A model generated the notes under the pieces. It saw only the letters and a list, made by a program, of their open reading frames with translations. It was not told the origin of the DNA and searched no databases. Both the position numbers and the translations under genes were made by a program. Of a stretch of 64,000 bases of DNA, positions 44,172 through 53,723 are shown one piece after another (position 1 is the stretch's first letter; each line of letters begins with the position of its first letter). This DNA comes from Lactobacillus sp. LL6. Lineage in GTDB: Bacteria; Bacillota; Bacilli; Lactobacillales; Lactobacillaceae. The stretch covers positions 1,674,001 through 1,738,000 of the forward strand of contig NZ_VLLR01000001.1 in NCBI RefSeq assembly GCF_007570935.1, read 5' to 3'.

Positions 44172-44285
44172 TTAATTATCTGGATATAAGGATAATCCCT
44201 GCTTATCTAGCTGTTTTTCAATGTAACTTTTAATCTTTTCAGACAATTCACTAAAACCAATTGTCTGATCACCATTGACGTACAT
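44172..44285 (-). CDS. 37-residue hypothetical peptide
   Basis: MYVNGDQTIGFSELSEKIKS followed by YIEKQLDKQGLSLYPDN. A soluble, helix-prone peptide with only a weak ribosome site (TTGGA). It may be a fragment of a longer lost gene. It ends near the nagB terminator, which could serve both. Confidence 0.4.
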   Translation of the reverse strand: MYVNGDQTIGFSELSEKIKSYIEKQLDKQGLSLYPDN

Positions 44286-44337
44286 TATAAATCCAACTTT
44301 TTATAATTGTTTTTTCTAAAAATTATACTTCAAAGTA

Positions 44338-44365
44338 TTGTAAGAATTTATAAACTTTCTATAAT
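44338..44365 (+). promoter_or_regulatory. Promoter of the 44394 gene
   Basis: TTGTAA (44338-44343), 16 bases, TATAAT (44360-44365). Confidence 0.6.
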
Positions 44366-44393
44366 AAATATAAAATTAGGAGATTTAAATAAT

Positions 44394-44606
44394 ATGAATT
44401 CAATCAAAAATTTCTTTAACAATAAAATTATTTCCAAATTTATTACAGCTTTCGGCGCTTTTATTTGTATATTTGCAACAGGAGTAGATTTTGGTATTAT
44501 TCTACTCCAAAAAAGATTCTCATTACCAAATATCGGTGAACCAATTCTTGGAATAGCCACTCTAGTTATTGGTATTCGACAATTATATTTATTAGCAAAA
44601 AAGTAA
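44394..44606 (+). CDS. 70-residue membrane protein, unknown
   Basis: MNSIKNFFNNKIISKFITA leads into two helices (AFGAFICIFATGVDFGIILL; PILGIATLVIGIRQLYLLA) and a KK end. TTAGGAGA lies about ten bases before the ATG at 44394, so the longer upstream reading is not used. It has its own promoter and a terminator copy after it. No family recognised. Confidence 0.65.
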   Translation: MNSIKNFFNNKIISKFITAFGAFICIFATGVDFGIILLQKRFSLPNIGEPILGIATLVIGIRQLYLLAKK

Positions 44607-44614
44607 ATCAACTT

Positions 44615-44655
44615 AAAAACCAGCTAGCAAAATTATTGCTAACTGATTTTCGTTT
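44615..44655 (+). repeat. Second copy of the nagB terminator sequence
   Basis: 31 bases, from AAAAACC to GCTAACTG, are identical to 44120-44150. The copy ends in GATTTTCG instead of GGTTTTTA, so it is a slightly weaker terminator for the 70-codon gene. Confidence 0.8.
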
Positions 44656-44824
44656 TCTACTCAAATAATCCCATTCCGACCAATCTTGAAGATTTCTATT
44701 CAAAAAAATTGTCAAATTCCTTGACAATTTTCAAAAATAGCAAATTAAATTTCTCCTTGTTAGACACAACATCTCGTATTACACTAGTTAAGTACTCAAC
44801 TACATCTAGTATTTAAGAAAGAAT

Positions 44825-45472
44825 GTGATCCAAGTTATTGTATTAAGTGGGCCAATTGGAGCCGGGAAATCCAGTTTAACCAGTATTTTAGCTGAACATT
44901 TAGGTACTCAAGCATTTTATGAGGGTGTTGATACTAACCCAGTTCTTCCTTTATATTACAAGGATATGAAGCGATACACCTTTTTGCTTAATACCTACTT
45001 GCTCAACCATCGTCTAGCACAAATCAATCAAGCTATTCGTGATAAGAACAGTGTTTCTGATCGTTCAATTTATGAAGATGCCCTTTTCTTTAAAATGAAC
45101 GCTGATAGCAAGGTTGCTGATCCAACTGAATTTAAAATTTATGATGATTTACTTGAAAATATGATGGAAGATACTCCTGGCAATCCAAGCAAGAAGCCAG
45201 ACCTTCTTATCTATATCCATGTTTCATTAGATACAATGCTTAATAGAATCAAGAAACGTGGTCGTTCTTATGAACAGCTTTCTACCGATCCAAGTTTAAA
45301 AGACTACTATGCTCGTCTTCTTAGCTACTATGAACCATGGTATGAAAACTATAACGCTTCTCCAAAAATCAGAATCAATGGTGATAAACTTGATTTTGTT
45401 ATTGATGAAGATGCTAAAAAAGAAGTTTTAAGTGAAATCGATAATAAATTACGCGAAATTGGTAATTTATAA
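44825..45472 (+). CDS. dak: Deoxyadenosine kinase subunit
   Basis: A 215-residue deoxynucleoside kinase. P-loop [16 protein letters not shown] near the start, [31 protein letters not shown] (the DRS motif) and the lid [12 protein letters not shown]. It closely follows the deoxyadenosine kinase subunit of L. acidophilus R-26, which pairs with the deoxyguanosine kinase encoded next. The start is GTG at 44825. The two genes are 28 bases apart and probably co-transcribed. Salvages deoxyadenosine for DNA synthesis. Confidence 0.93.
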   Translation: MIQVIVLSGPIGAGKSSLTSILAEHLGTQAFYEGVDTNPVLPLYYKDMKRYTFLLNTYLLNHRLAQINQAIRDKNSVSDRSIYEDALFFKMNADSKVADPTEFKIYDDLLENMMEDTPGNPSKKPDLLIYIHVSLDTMLNRIKKRGRSYEQLSTDPSLKDYYARLLSYYEPWYENYNASPKIRINGDKLDFVIDEDAKKEVLSEIDNKLREIGNL

Positions 45473-45500
45473 TTTATAAAAGATAAAAAGAAGGAACGTG

Positions 45501-46187
45501 ATGACAGTTATTGTTTTAAGCGGGCCAATTGGAGCCGGGAAATCCAGTTTAACTAGTATTTTGTCAGATTATTTAGGAACTAAGCCATTTTATGAAAGTG
45601 TTGATGAAAATCCTGTCTTGCCACTTTTTTATGCTGATCCTGAAAAATATGCATTTTTACTTCAAGTATATTTCTTAAATACACGCTTTCACAGCATTAA
45701 AGCAGCACTTAGCCAAGACAACAACGTTCTTGACCGTTCAATCTATGAAGACGCCCTTTTCTTCCAAATGAACGCAGACATTGGCCGTGCCACCAGTGAA
45801 GAAGTTGATACTTACTATGAACTTCTTCACAATATGATGGATGAACTTAAGCGAATGCCTAAGAAGAACCCTGATTTGCTTGTTCACATTGATGTATCTT
45901 ATGATACGATGATCAAACGTATTCAAAAACGTGGTCGTCCTTATGAACAACTAAGCTACGATGCAACTCTTGAAGACTACTACAAGCGCCTTTTAAAATA
46001 CTACAAACCATGGTACGAAAATTATGATTATTCACCAAAGATGACAATCAACGGTGATGAACTTGACTTTATGTCTAGTGAAAATGATAAACAAATCGTA
46101 CTTGATAAAATCGTAGATAAATTAAAAGAAGTTGGTAAACTTCCCGAAGACTGGGATAAGTCAACCGACATTCAAATTGAAGCATAA
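45501..46187 (+). CDS. dgk: Deoxyguanosine kinase subunit
   Basis: About 228 residues. [55 protein letters not shown] and lid IQKRGRPYEQLS match deoxyguanosine kinase of lactobacilli. The start at 45501 agrees with the known protein N-terminus, and AAGGA lies before it. It is a paralogue of the gene upstream, with a 32-base stretch over the P-loop identical between the two. Forms a heterodimer with the deoxyadenosine kinase in related species. Confidence 0.94.
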   Translation: MTVIVLSGPIGAGKSSLTSILSDYLGTKPFYESVDENPVLPLFYADPEKYAFLLQVYFLNTRFHSIKAALSQDNNVLDRSIYEDALFFQMNADIGRATSEEVDTYYELLHNMMDELKRMPKKNPDLLVHIDVSYDTMIKRIQKRGRPYEQLSYDATLEDYYKRLLKYYKPWYENYDYSPKMTINGDELDFMSSENDKQIVLDKIVDKLKEVGKLPEDWDKSTDIQIEA

Positions 46188-46196
46188 AATTTATTA

Positions 46197-46236
46197 GCTA
46201 CTACAAAAGTATATTTTTGTAGTAGCTTTTTTTGTA
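46197..46236 (+). terminator. Terminator of the kinase pair
   Basis: AGCTACTACAAAA pairs with TTTTGTAGTAGCT, followed by T residues. Confidence 0.9.
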
Positions 46237-46290
46237 TAATTAAAAATAATTAATTATTTCAGTTTTTTATATTTCTATAGAAGGAAAAAT

Positions 46291-48084
46291 ATGAATAAAC
46301 ATAAATTTAAATACTTATTAGGTTTTGTCTTTACCATAATTTTATTATTCACTGGTATTAACATCGCTCATGCAGATGTTGATTATGATATTAATGAAGT
46401 GAAAGTTAATGCAACAGTGGAAAAAGACGGCTCGCTTAAAATTCAACGTTATGTATCTTATAAGTTTGATAGTGATGCTCATGGAGTATATTATCGACAA
46501 AACTTAGATACAAAACAAAAACTTATTAATCCAAAAGTAAGTGTTACAACTAACCATGGCAAAGAAATTGTCGCTACAAAAGGTACAAAAACTAATAACA
46601 CTTATGAATTAACTTATGATACTGATGGTTATAAATTCAAGCTTTATCATAATATTGAAGATGGTGATGATGTAACAGTCAAATACTCTTACACTATTAC
46701 AAATGCAATTATCAACTGGCGTGATACAGCTGAACTTAATTACAAAATAATTGGTGATGGCTGGGACACTGATCTTAATAAAGTAAAAATAAAAATTAAC
46801 TTTAATAATTCAAAAGCAGTTCCAGAACTTAAAGTCTGGGCACATGGTCCACTTAGTGGCTATGTTAATGTTAATCGCAAGTTAGGTCAAGCCACTTTAA
46901 CTGACACAGATGTTCCTGGCGACAGTGGAATTGAAGTTCATGCAATTTTCCCAACTTCTATTACCTCATTAAATAAAAATACTCGTGATAAAAATCATAA
47001 GAAGGCAATATTAGCTCAAGAAAAAGCACTTGCTGAAGAAGCTAACAGAAAACGTCATCAGCATGAATTATTTGAGCAAATCATTTCCTGGGGAATAATT
47101 ATTATTGCAGCAGTCTTATCTTTATTTGGAAGTATTAAAATTTTAAAAACTCCTCATTTTGGTACAAAACTGAGAAAGTATTCTGATTTGCCTCATAATT
47201 ATGAAATTCCTAATGTCGATCCAGTCACCGCTCAAATATTAGATGATGGTAGTAACCCAGATACCTATGCTTTTACTGCTTATTTAACACAGCTTGCTGG
47301 TAAACACCGTATTAAAATTGAAAATGTTAAACGAAAGAACTACCGCATAACTCTAGTAGATCCAACTGTAAAAGATGAATCCAAGTTAGTAGAAACACTT
47401 TTTGATGAAGTTGGAGACGGCACAAGTTTCACAACTAAACAAATGAAAAAAGCCGACTTAGAAGAAGATTTTAATGATTGGCAAGATGAAATGTTTGAAA
47501 AAGTTGAACAAGCTAACTTAATTAGTGAAGAATATGAAGAAAAATATAGCAAAGGGCGACGTTTATATCGCTGGTCTACGTCAGTTTATATCGTTTTATT
47601 CATCGTTTCCCTATTATTCATTCCAAGTAAAATCTGGCTACCAATTATTGTCTTCCTTTTGGCACTGATAAACATCACCTTAGGATTATTCTATAAAAAA
47701 GCAAACTCAATTTACACTAAAAAGGGTGCTGAAGAAGCCAACAAAGTGCGAGGATTTGAAAAAATGCTTGATGATATCGGTAATTTTAAAATGAAAGACA
47801 TTGGGGAATTGATTTTTTGGGAAGAAGTTATGCCTTATGCAGTTGCCTTTGGTCTTTCTAAAAAAGTTATTAAGCAATTAAATATTGAATTTGATAAGGC
47901 TGAAATTGCCACAGTCTTTCCTCCTTCAAGTTATTACTGGTATAGTGGCAATTTTGAAAGAAGCTTTAATTCTAGCTTACAATCGGGAGCAGGACTTGAT
48001 AGTTCAACTAGTGGGTCTAGCGGAGGCTTTTCTGGAGGAAGCTCGGGTGGCTTTGGCGGAGGTTCCGGTGGCGGAGCATTTTAA
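46291..48084 (+). CDS. DUF2207 membrane protein
   Basis: A 597-residue protein with a signal peptide (LLGFVFTIILLFTGINIAHA), an extracellular DUF2207 beta-sandwich domain (about 28-240: DYDINEVKVNATVEKDGSLK ... HGVYYRQ), membrane helices near 265 and 430-460, a large cytoplasmic region between them, and a C-terminal low-complexity tail SSGGFSGGSSGGFGGGSGGG. Widespread in Firmicutes; the function is unknown. AGAAGG precedes the ATG. Confidence 0.9.
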   Translation: MNKHKFKYLLGFVFTIILLFTGINIAHADVDYDINEVKVNATVEKDGSLKIQRYVSYKFDSDAHGVYYRQNLDTKQKLINPKVSVTTNHGKEIVATKGTKTNNTYELTYDTDGYKFKLYHNIEDGDDVTVKYSYTITNAIINWRDTAELNYKIIGDGWDTDLNKVKIKINFNNSKAVPELKVWAHGPLSGYVNVNRKLGQATLTDTDVPGDSGIEVHAIFPTSITSLNKNTRDKNHKKAILAQEKALAEEANRKRHQHELFEQIISWGIIIIAAVLSLFGSIKILKTPHFGTKLRKYSDLPHNYEIPNVDPVTAQILDDGSNPDTYAFTAYLTQLAGKHRIKIENVKRKNYRITLVDPTVKDESKLVETLFDEVGDGTSFTTKQMKKADLEEDFNDWQDEMFEKVEQANLISEEYEEKYSKGRRLYRWSTSVYIVLFIVSLLFIPSKIWLPIIVFLLALINITLGLFYKKANSIYTKKGAEEANKVRGFEKMLDDIGNFKMKDIGELIFWEEVMPYAVAFGLSKKVIKQLNIEFDKAEIATVFPPSSYYWYSGNFERSFNSSLQSGAGLDSSTSGSSGGFSGGSSGGFGGGSGGGAF

Positions 48085-48087
48085 TAT

Positions 48088-48119
48088 TAAAAAAAGCGCC
48101 GAATGGCGCTTTTTTATTT
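48088..48119. terminator. Bidirectional terminator
   Basis: AAAAAAGCGCC, GAAT, GGCGCTTTTTT between converging genes. Confidence 0.9.
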
Positions 48120-48780
48120 ACCCTAACTTTTTAGCTAAAGCATCAAGTGTTAATTCACTAGTATCATTGAATTTAACATCTGCATCTTTAAGATTCTTGC
48201 CAATTCCGATTGAAATTTCACCAGCACGGTTAATTGATTCAACACCAGATTGGGCATCTTCAATACCTGCTACATGTACAGGATCCAAATTCATAATTTC
48301 TGCAGCTTGCAAATAAATTTCTGGATCTGGCTTACCTTTCTTTAACTTAGCAGGATCAACTCTACCTTCAAAATAATCTCCAAGTTGAAGATATTTAAGA
48401 ATTGTTGGACCATTTTTAGAAGCAGAAGCAAGAGCTAAATGATAGCCTTTAGCTTTTGCTTCATCCAAGAACTTTTTCATCCCTGGCAAAATATCATTTG
48501 GAGTTAGAGTTTTTACCAATTCAAGATAGTTGTCATTTTTTTCTTCAGCTAACTTTTCTTTTTCTTCTTGAGTGTAGTCATTTTCATGACCGCCAGCTTT
48601 TAAAATCAGTTCCAAAGAATCCATTCTGCTTACACCCCGTAAGCTATCAGCAAGTTCTTCAGTCCATTCAGTACCAACTTTATCAGCTACTTGACGCCAA
48701 GCTTGTCCATGAAACTTTGCAGTATCTGCAATCACACCATCTAAGTCAATTGCAAAACCTTGAATATCAGCAAAAGTCAT
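48118..48780 (-). CDS. pgmB: Beta-phosphoglucomutase
   Basis: A 220-residue HAD-superfamily mutase. FAIDLDGVIADTAKFHGQAW holds the nucleophile Asp and general acid Asp; RGVSRMDSLE is the cap-domain substrate loop of beta-PGM; LALASASKNGP and GIEDAQSGVESI complete the HAD motifs. It turns beta-glucose 1-phosphate, the product of maltose phosphorylase, into glucose 6-phosphate. It starts 13 bases after mapA, with GGAGG upstream. Confidence 0.96.
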   Translation of the reverse strand: MTFADIQGFAIDLDGVIADTAKFHGQAWRQVADKVGTEWTEELADSLRGVSRMDSLELILKAGGHENDYTQEEKEKLAEEKNDNYLELVKTLTPNDILPGMKKFLDEAKAKGYHLALASASKNGPTILKYLQLGDYFEGRVDPAKLKKGKPDPEIYLQAAEIMNLDPVHVAGIEDAQSGVESINRAGEISIGIGKNLKDADVKFNDTSELTLDALAKKLG

Positions 48781-48793
48781 AATTTCCTCCAAT

Positions 48794-51046
48794 TTATTTT
48801 AATTCAAGTTTTTCACCATTTAAGTCAATGGTTAATGGTTCACCTGATACTAATTCAATATGAGTACCCTTCTTATCAACCGTTACTTCTAATACACGAC
48901 CACGGAATGCTTGACGGAATTTGTATGAATTCCATTTCTTTGGAAGGAATGGTGCATAGTGAAGTTCACCATTTCTTACTCTCATTCCAGCAAATCCTTG
49001 GACAATATCAAGCCAACTACCAGTCATTGAAGTAATGTGTAAACCATCTTCAGTATCATTGTTGTAATTATCTAAATCAAGACGAGCTGCTCTTTCATAT
49101 AATTCAACTGCTTTATCATGGTAACCAATATCAGAAGCAATAATTGAATATACTGAAGCAGAAAGACTTGATTCATGAACAGTAAATTGTTCATAGAAGT
49201 CAAAGTTATTCTTCTTTTCTTCTTGAGTAAAGTCATCAATGAAGTCCCAAAGACCTTGAATAACATCACCTTGCTTAACATATGGTGAACGCAAGATTCT
49301 GTCCCATGACCAATTTTGATTAAGTGGTAATTGATCACTTGGAATTTCAGAAACTGGTTTTAAGTCCTTATCTAAGAAACCATCATTTTCTGGGAAAATA
49401 TCCTTTTCCTTGTCATATGGAAGATACATGTTATCTGCAATACCCTTCCAACGACGCTTTTCATCTTCTGAAACATTTAATTTCTTAGCAGTTTCTTCAT
49501 CTACTTCATCTAAAATTTCAAGAGTATATCTTAAAGTCCACTGGCAAAGAAGGTTAGTGTACCAATCATTATTAACATTGTTGTCGTATTCATCAGGGCC
49601 AGTAACAGCATGAAGCATGTACTTGTTCTTTCTTTGTGAATAGTGAACACGGTCAGCCCAGAAGCGAGAAATTTCAGTTAAAACTTTTGCCCCTTCATGA
49701 AGAACATAGCTCTTATCACCAGTATAGTTAGTGTAAAGGTAAATTGCATAAGCAATATCACCGTTACGGTGAATTTCTTCAAAAGTAATTTCCCATTCGT
49801 TGTGACATTCAATACCATTGAAAGTTACCATTGGGAAAAGAGCACCCTTTAAGCCTTGTTGCTCAGCATTGATATAAGCTCCTGGCAATTGCTTGTAACG
49901 ATACATTAATAAGTTTCTTGCAATCTTAGGATCACCCACTCCAAGGTATACGGGCACACAATAGGCTTCAGTATCCCAGTAAGTTGCACCGCCGTATTTT
50001 TCACCAGTGAAACCTTTTGGACTAATGTTTAAGCGATAGTCATCACCATAGTAAGTTGAGAATAATTGGAAGAGGTTAAATCTGATACCTTGTTGGGCTT
50101 CTTCATCACCATCAATTTGGATGTCAGATTTATCCCAACGTTTTTGCCATTCTGCAATATGTGGATCTAAAAGTTCATCGAACTTTTGAGTATCTACAAC
50201 AGCCATTAAAGCATCTAATCTTTGATCGATTTTTTCTTGTGTATCAAAATCACGTGAAGTCACAACTAAGCTGCGCTTTTCAAAAGTAATTTCCTCGCCA
50301 GCTTGAATTTCACCAGCAAATGTATTTCTAACATCCTTTTCACCGATTGCATCATCAATATGATCTAGGTTAGTTTTAACACTATTGCGCATTCCGACCA
50401 TAAATTGAGGTACACCAAAATCGTTTTTCTTAGTTTGAGACATGATTTCAGCGTGAGTACCTTTAGCAGACTTAGCTAAAACATTCCAGAATTGTTCATC
50501 ATAATTTGCATCTTCATTATAAACATCAGCATCAATGATGTTACTGATTTCAATTTTCACTGCAGAATCTGATAAGTTTTTAACCAGAACTCTTTGACCA
50601 ACTAATTCCTTTTGAACTACACTTGCAAAACGTTCAAAAGTAAATTGAAGCTTACTGCCACCAATTTCTACATCAAACTTACGGGTAAAAATTCCGCGCT
50701 TTAAGTCTAAATCCAACTTAAAGTTTTCTGGAGTTTGCTTAGCTAAATCAAGTTGTTCACCATTTACTTTAATAAGCATCTTAATGAAGTTTACTGCGTT
50801 GATCATCTTACCAAAGTATTGTGGATAGCCATTCTTCCACCAACCAACACGAGTTTTATCTGGATACCAAACTCCACCAAGATATACTCCTTCTAGCGTG
50901 TCACCAGAATAACCTTCTTCGAAAAATCCACGCATACCCAAATTTTCATTTGCGATACTAGTCATAGATTCTTGAAGACGCTTATCTTCAGGAGCCCAAT
51001 TTTCTGTAGCAACGTTCCATGGAGCAACATTAAAAGTACGTTTCAT
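48794..51046 (-). CDS. mapA: Maltose phosphorylase (GH65)
   Basis: A 750-residue glycoside hydrolase family 65 enzyme. It splits maltose with phosphate into glucose and beta-glucose 1-phosphate. The N-terminal beta-sandwich is followed by the (alpha/alpha)6 barrel with TYWDTEAYCVPVYLG, ECHNEWEITFEEIHRNGDIAYA and the acid Glu in AVTGPDEYDNNVNN; HESSLSASVYSIIA forms the phosphate site. Length is standard. It lies between the sugar permease and pgmB in one operon. Confidence 0.96.
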   Translation of the reverse strand: MKRTFNVAPWNVATENWAPEDKRLQESMTSIANENLGMRGFFEEGYSGDTLEGVYLGGVWYPDKTRVGWWKNGYPQYFGKMINAVNFIKMLIKVNGEQLDLAKQTPENFKLDLDLKRGIFTRKFDVEIGGSKLQFTFERFASVVQKELVGQRVLVKNLSDSAVKIEISNIIDADVYNEDANYDEQFWNVLAKSAKGTHAEIMSQTKKNDFGVPQFMVGMRNSVKTNLDHIDDAIGEKDVRNTFAGEIQAGEEITFEKRSLVVTSRDFDTQEKIDQRLDALMAVVDTQKFDELLDPHIAEWQKRWDKSDIQIDGDEEAQQGIRFNLFQLFSTYYGDDYRLNISPKGFTGEKYGGATYWDTEAYCVPVYLGVGDPKIARNLLMYRYKQLPGAYINAEQQGLKGALFPMVTFNGIECHNEWEITFEEIHRNGDIAYAIYLYTNYTGDKSYVLHEGAKVLTEISRFWADRVHYSQRKNKYMLHAVTGPDEYDNNVNNDWYTNLLCQWTLRYTLEILDEVDEETAKKLNVSEDEKRRWKGIADNMYLPYDKEKDIFPENDGFLDKDLKPVSEIPSDQLPLNQNWSWDRILRSPYVKQGDVIQGLWDFIDDFTQEEKKNNFDFYEQFTVHESSLSASVYSIIASDIGYHDKAVELYERAARLDLDNYNNDTEDGLHITSMTGSWLDIVQGFAGMRVRNGELHYAPFLPKKWNSYKFRQAFRGRVLEVTVDKKGTHIELVSGEPLTIDLNGEKLELK

Positions 51047-51078
51047 AAAAATAATCCTCTTTTCTTATTATTCATCAA

Positions 51079-52425
51079 TTAATTAACGTAAGTTTCTTTG
51101 ATTCCATTAACAGAAATTGCACCTAATACTAACACGATTCCTGCTAAAATAAACATATTTACCTGTGAGTTTCCTAATAATGGGAATAAAACAAAACTTA
51201 ATAGCGAAGCAACAATTTGCGGAATACAAATTGAACCGTTGAACAAGCCCAGGTAAGTTCCCATGTGTTTACCAGAGAGTGCATTAGTAACAATAGTTAA
51301 CGGGTAAGTACTCATCCCAGCCCAAGCAATCCCAATTAGAATAAATGAGATAACTAATAGCCATTGACTATGAACAAAGAATACTGAGATAAATCCAAGT
51401 GCACCCAGCAGCAAACTACCAGCATAACCAAACTTATGACGATTGTTTGGAACACTTGCTAAAACATATGACCAAATAACGGCTGCAATAGATTGAACAG
51501 CTGATAAAACCCCATACCAGTTACCAGCAGCTTGATATCCAGCAGAAGATGGATTAGCAGTGTGCCATACATTTTGAGCAATTGCTCCCGGCGCATAAGT
51601 CCAAAGATACTGAAATGCAAACCAGCAGAAAAATTGTACTACAGCTACTGTCCAAAATGCTTGTGGTGCTTCTTTTAAAAGTTGAAGCCAATTTCCCCCT
51701 TCCTTATTATCATCCTCATTGATTCCATGGTAATGAGCATAAGTTTTAGGATCATATTCTTCAACTTTAAATACTGTAAACAAACTAGTTACAACTAAAA
51801 TTGCAGCTCCAACATAAAAAGCAATAACTACAGATGGTGGAACCACGCCTTTAGCTGCAGTATTAGGAATTCCAAATAGAGTAAACAAAAATGGAAAAAT
51901 TGCAGCTAAAACCGCACCAGTATTTGATAAGAAACTTTGAATTCCATATGCATAACTCTTTTGGTTATCATTAACCATATCCCCAACCATCATTTTGAAT
52001 GGCTGCATTGCAACATTAGAAGATAAATCTAATAATGCAATAGTAATTGCACCAAACCATAATGCTGCAAGAGACCCATAACCAAAGCCAAAACTTCCCG
52101 CATTTGGTAAAAGTAGCATCACGATAACAGCTACAATCATCCCGAGCAATAAATATGGCAAACGACGCCCACCCAACTTAGGAAGCCATGTCTTATCTGA
52201 ATAATATCCAATGATTGGTTGAACTAAAAGTCCTGCTAAAGGTGGTAAAATGAAAAACCAACCTAAATTATTCGGATCAGCACCAATAGTTTGAAAGATA
52301 CGACTCATTTGTGAACTCTGTAAAGTAAAAGCTGTCTGAACCCCTAAATAGCCAAAGTTTATCATCCAAATTGTACTTTTAGCTAAGGTAGGCAAGCCAA
52401 TACTTGATTTATTTTCTTGACTCAT
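51079..52425 (-). CDS. MFS sugar permease, probably for maltose (SLC45/GPH-like)
   Basis: About 448 residues with 12 helices. WMINFGYLGVQTAFTLQSSQMSRIFQTIG and GGRRLPYLLLGMI are typical of SLC45-like sugar:cation symporters. Its place at the head of the mapA-pgmB operon makes maltose or maltodextrin the probable substrate. The start at 52425 (MSQENKSSIG) is chosen because AGGGGAA stands upstream; a reading from 52464 runs over the cre site and lacks a ribosome site. Confidence 0.9.
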   Translation of the reverse strand: MSQENKSSIGLPTLAKSTIWMINFGYLGVQTAFTLQSSQMSRIFQTIGADPNNLGWFFILPPLAGLLVQPIIGYYSDKTWLPKLGGRRLPYLLLGMIVAVIVMLLLPNAGSFGFGYGSLAALWFGAITIALLDLSSNVAMQPFKMMVGDMVNDNQKSYAYGIQSFLSNTGAVLAAIFPFLFTLFGIPNTAAKGVVPPSVVIAFYVGAAILVVTSLFTVFKVEEYDPKTYAHYHGINEDDNKEGGNWLQLLKEAPQAFWTVAVVQFFCWFAFQYLWTYAPGAIAQNVWHTANPSSAGYQAAGNWYGVLSAVQSIAAVIWSYVLASVPNNRHKFGYAGSLLLGALGFISVFFVHSQWLLVISFILIGIAWAGMSTYPLTIVTNALSGKHMGTYLGLFNGSICIPQIVASLLSFVLFPLLGNSQVNMFILAGIVLVLGAISVNGIKETYVN

Positions 52426-52449
52426 CTTTAATATTCCCCTATTTTTACT

Positions 52450-52463
52450 TAAAAGCGCTTTCA
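52450..52463 (-). promoter_or_regulatory. cre site of the maltose operon
   Basis: TGAAAGCGCTTTTA on the minus strand, close to the CcpA cre consensus, about 10-23 bases downstream of the expected transcript start. A position for roadblock repression by glucose. Confidence 0.8.
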
Positions 52464-52479
52464 CATTTCCTTGACTATT

Positions 52480-52522
52480 ACTATAACAAATATTCTAATT
52501 TTGTGCAACCGTTTGCACAAAA
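52480..52522 (-). promoter_or_regulatory. Maltose operon promoter with MalR operator
   Basis: On the minus strand TTGCAC (52503-52508), 17 bases, TATAGT (52480-52485). The -35 lies inside a palindrome with 10-bp arms, TTTTGTGCAA and TTGCACAAAA (52499-52522), whose centre TGCAACCGTTTGCA has LacI-family operator form. MalR encoded just upstream would block the polymerase until maltose is present. Confidence 0.82.
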
Positions 52523-52539
52523 ATAAAAAGATTCGCTTA

Positions 52540-53466
52540 TCAGCCAATCTCATATGGAATAATTTTATGCTGTAGTTTAGAAAATAAAACTTCAATCGCA
52601 GCATTACCCAATTTTTTTGGTTGCAAATCAACTTGTAAAGTAGTCCCTAATACCATTCCAAGTAGTTTACTGCTATTAAAGCAAATTACAGGATATTTCT
52701 TATCATTTTTTAACTCTTGCAAATATCTCAAATATAAGATATCATCTGAAAAAATCAATCCATCTACTTGAGAGTTATTTTTTAGAAATTGATTTAATTC
52801 ATCTTTATCTGGATTTAAATCAATTATTTTAGTTTTGACATTCTTCTGTGTTAAAAACTTCTGATAACCTTTTCTTCTATCTAATTCATACGACCAATGA
52901 TAACTAGATTCTACAAATGCTGGATATTTAACTTGCTTATTTTCCCATAAAAATTCAGTTGCAGAAAAACCTGCAGCAACATTGTCATTATCAACAAATT
53001 TATATTTGTTAGAAGATCCAATTATTACGAAATTTAAATTTTTTTCAGCTAAGTACTTTATAATAGGATCCTTTTTTTGAGAATAAAAAATAACAAAATT
53101 ATGCACTTTTGCTTGTTTGACCATGGATTGAACCTGACTTAATAACTGCTTTTGACTGGGAGCGATTGCTACTAACATTTCATAATTTCTTTTCTGTAGT
53201 TCGGTGCTAATTCCTCTCATCAAATCAATATGAAATGGATTAGCTGGAGCTGTTTCGCCTGTTACTGGAAAGATGATTCCAACCATATTTGCTTCACCTA
53301 AAGTTAAATTTCTTCCGGCATAATCAGGTTGATACTCCATTTGGGAAGCAATTTTACGAATTCTTTTCTTAGTTTCTTCACTAATTCTTGGATTATTATT
53401 TAAGGCTCTTGAAGCAGTAGATGGTGAAACACCTGCCTTTTTTGCTATATCTTTAATAGTATACAT
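52540..53466 (-). CDS. malR: LacI-family regulator of the maltose operon
   Basis: A 308-residue regulator. The helix-turn-helix MYTIKDIAKKAGVSPSTASRALN is at the N-terminus and YQPDYAGRNL is the hinge. The periplasmic-binding-like domain follows (VGIIFPVTGETAPANPFHIDLMRG). The C-terminus is shorter than in typical family members by about 20 residues (ends KIIPYEIG). It lies directly upstream of the sugar permease and the palindromic operator. Confidence 0.9.
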   Translation of the reverse strand: MYTIKDIAKKAGVSPSTASRALNNNPRISEETKKRIRKIASQMEYQPDYAGRNLTLGEANMVGIIFPVTGETAPANPFHIDLMRGISTELQKRNYEMLVAIAPSQKQLLSQVQSMVKQAKVHNFVIFYSQKKDPIIKYLAEKNLNFVIIGSSNKYKFVDNDNVAAGFSATEFLWENKQVKYPAFVESSYHWSYELDRRKGYQKFLTQKNVKTKIIDLNPDKDELNQFLKNNSQVDGLIFSDDILYLRYLQELKNDKKYPVICFNSSKLLGMVLGTTLQVDLQPKKLGNAAIEVLFSKLQHKIIPYEIG

Positions 53467-53512
53467 TGCCGACCGCTTTCTGTTTTTAGTAATATTTTTT
53501 AAGTTACTATCT

Positions 53513-53561
53513 ATAATAACTATTCATAACTATCTATTCAACATTAATTTAAGCGCTTTCA
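53513..53561 (-). promoter_or_regulatory. malR promoter and upstream cre
   Basis: TTGAAT (53536-53541), 17 bases, TATTAT (53513-53518) on the minus strand, with a cre-like TGAAAGCGCTTAAA at 53561-53548 just upstream of the -35 box. Confidence 0.65.
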
Positions 53562-53628
53562 AGATTGCTTAAAAAATAAATATTATATGCTTTAAAATTT
53601 CTAACTGTATTGCTAGTCTATTCCTAAA

Positions 53629-53703
53629 ATAATTCGCATTTACATTCTTATTAATGAATGGTAAAGTATAATAGTTGTCTTAAAAAGATAAAACACGAAC
53701 ATT
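53629..53703. promoter_or_regulatory. PurBox-like flanks of the first purine permease promoter
   Basis: ATAATTCGCATTT (53629-53641, box on the minus strand) and AAACACGAACATT (53691-53703) each match AWWWCCGAACWWT at 11 of 13 positions. TATAAT lies between at 53667-53672. The boxes point away from each other, unlike the purA/guaC pair. Confidence 0.5.
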
Positions 53704-53723
53704 TACTTTTTTGGAGAGATAAA

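Noticed and set aside
44700-44735. Inverted repeat AAATTGTCAA / TTGACAATTT before the deoxyadenosine kinase gene
   Set aside because: It may be a promoter part (TTGACA) or a weak hairpin. It has no T tract and no regulator match, so it is not listed as a feature.
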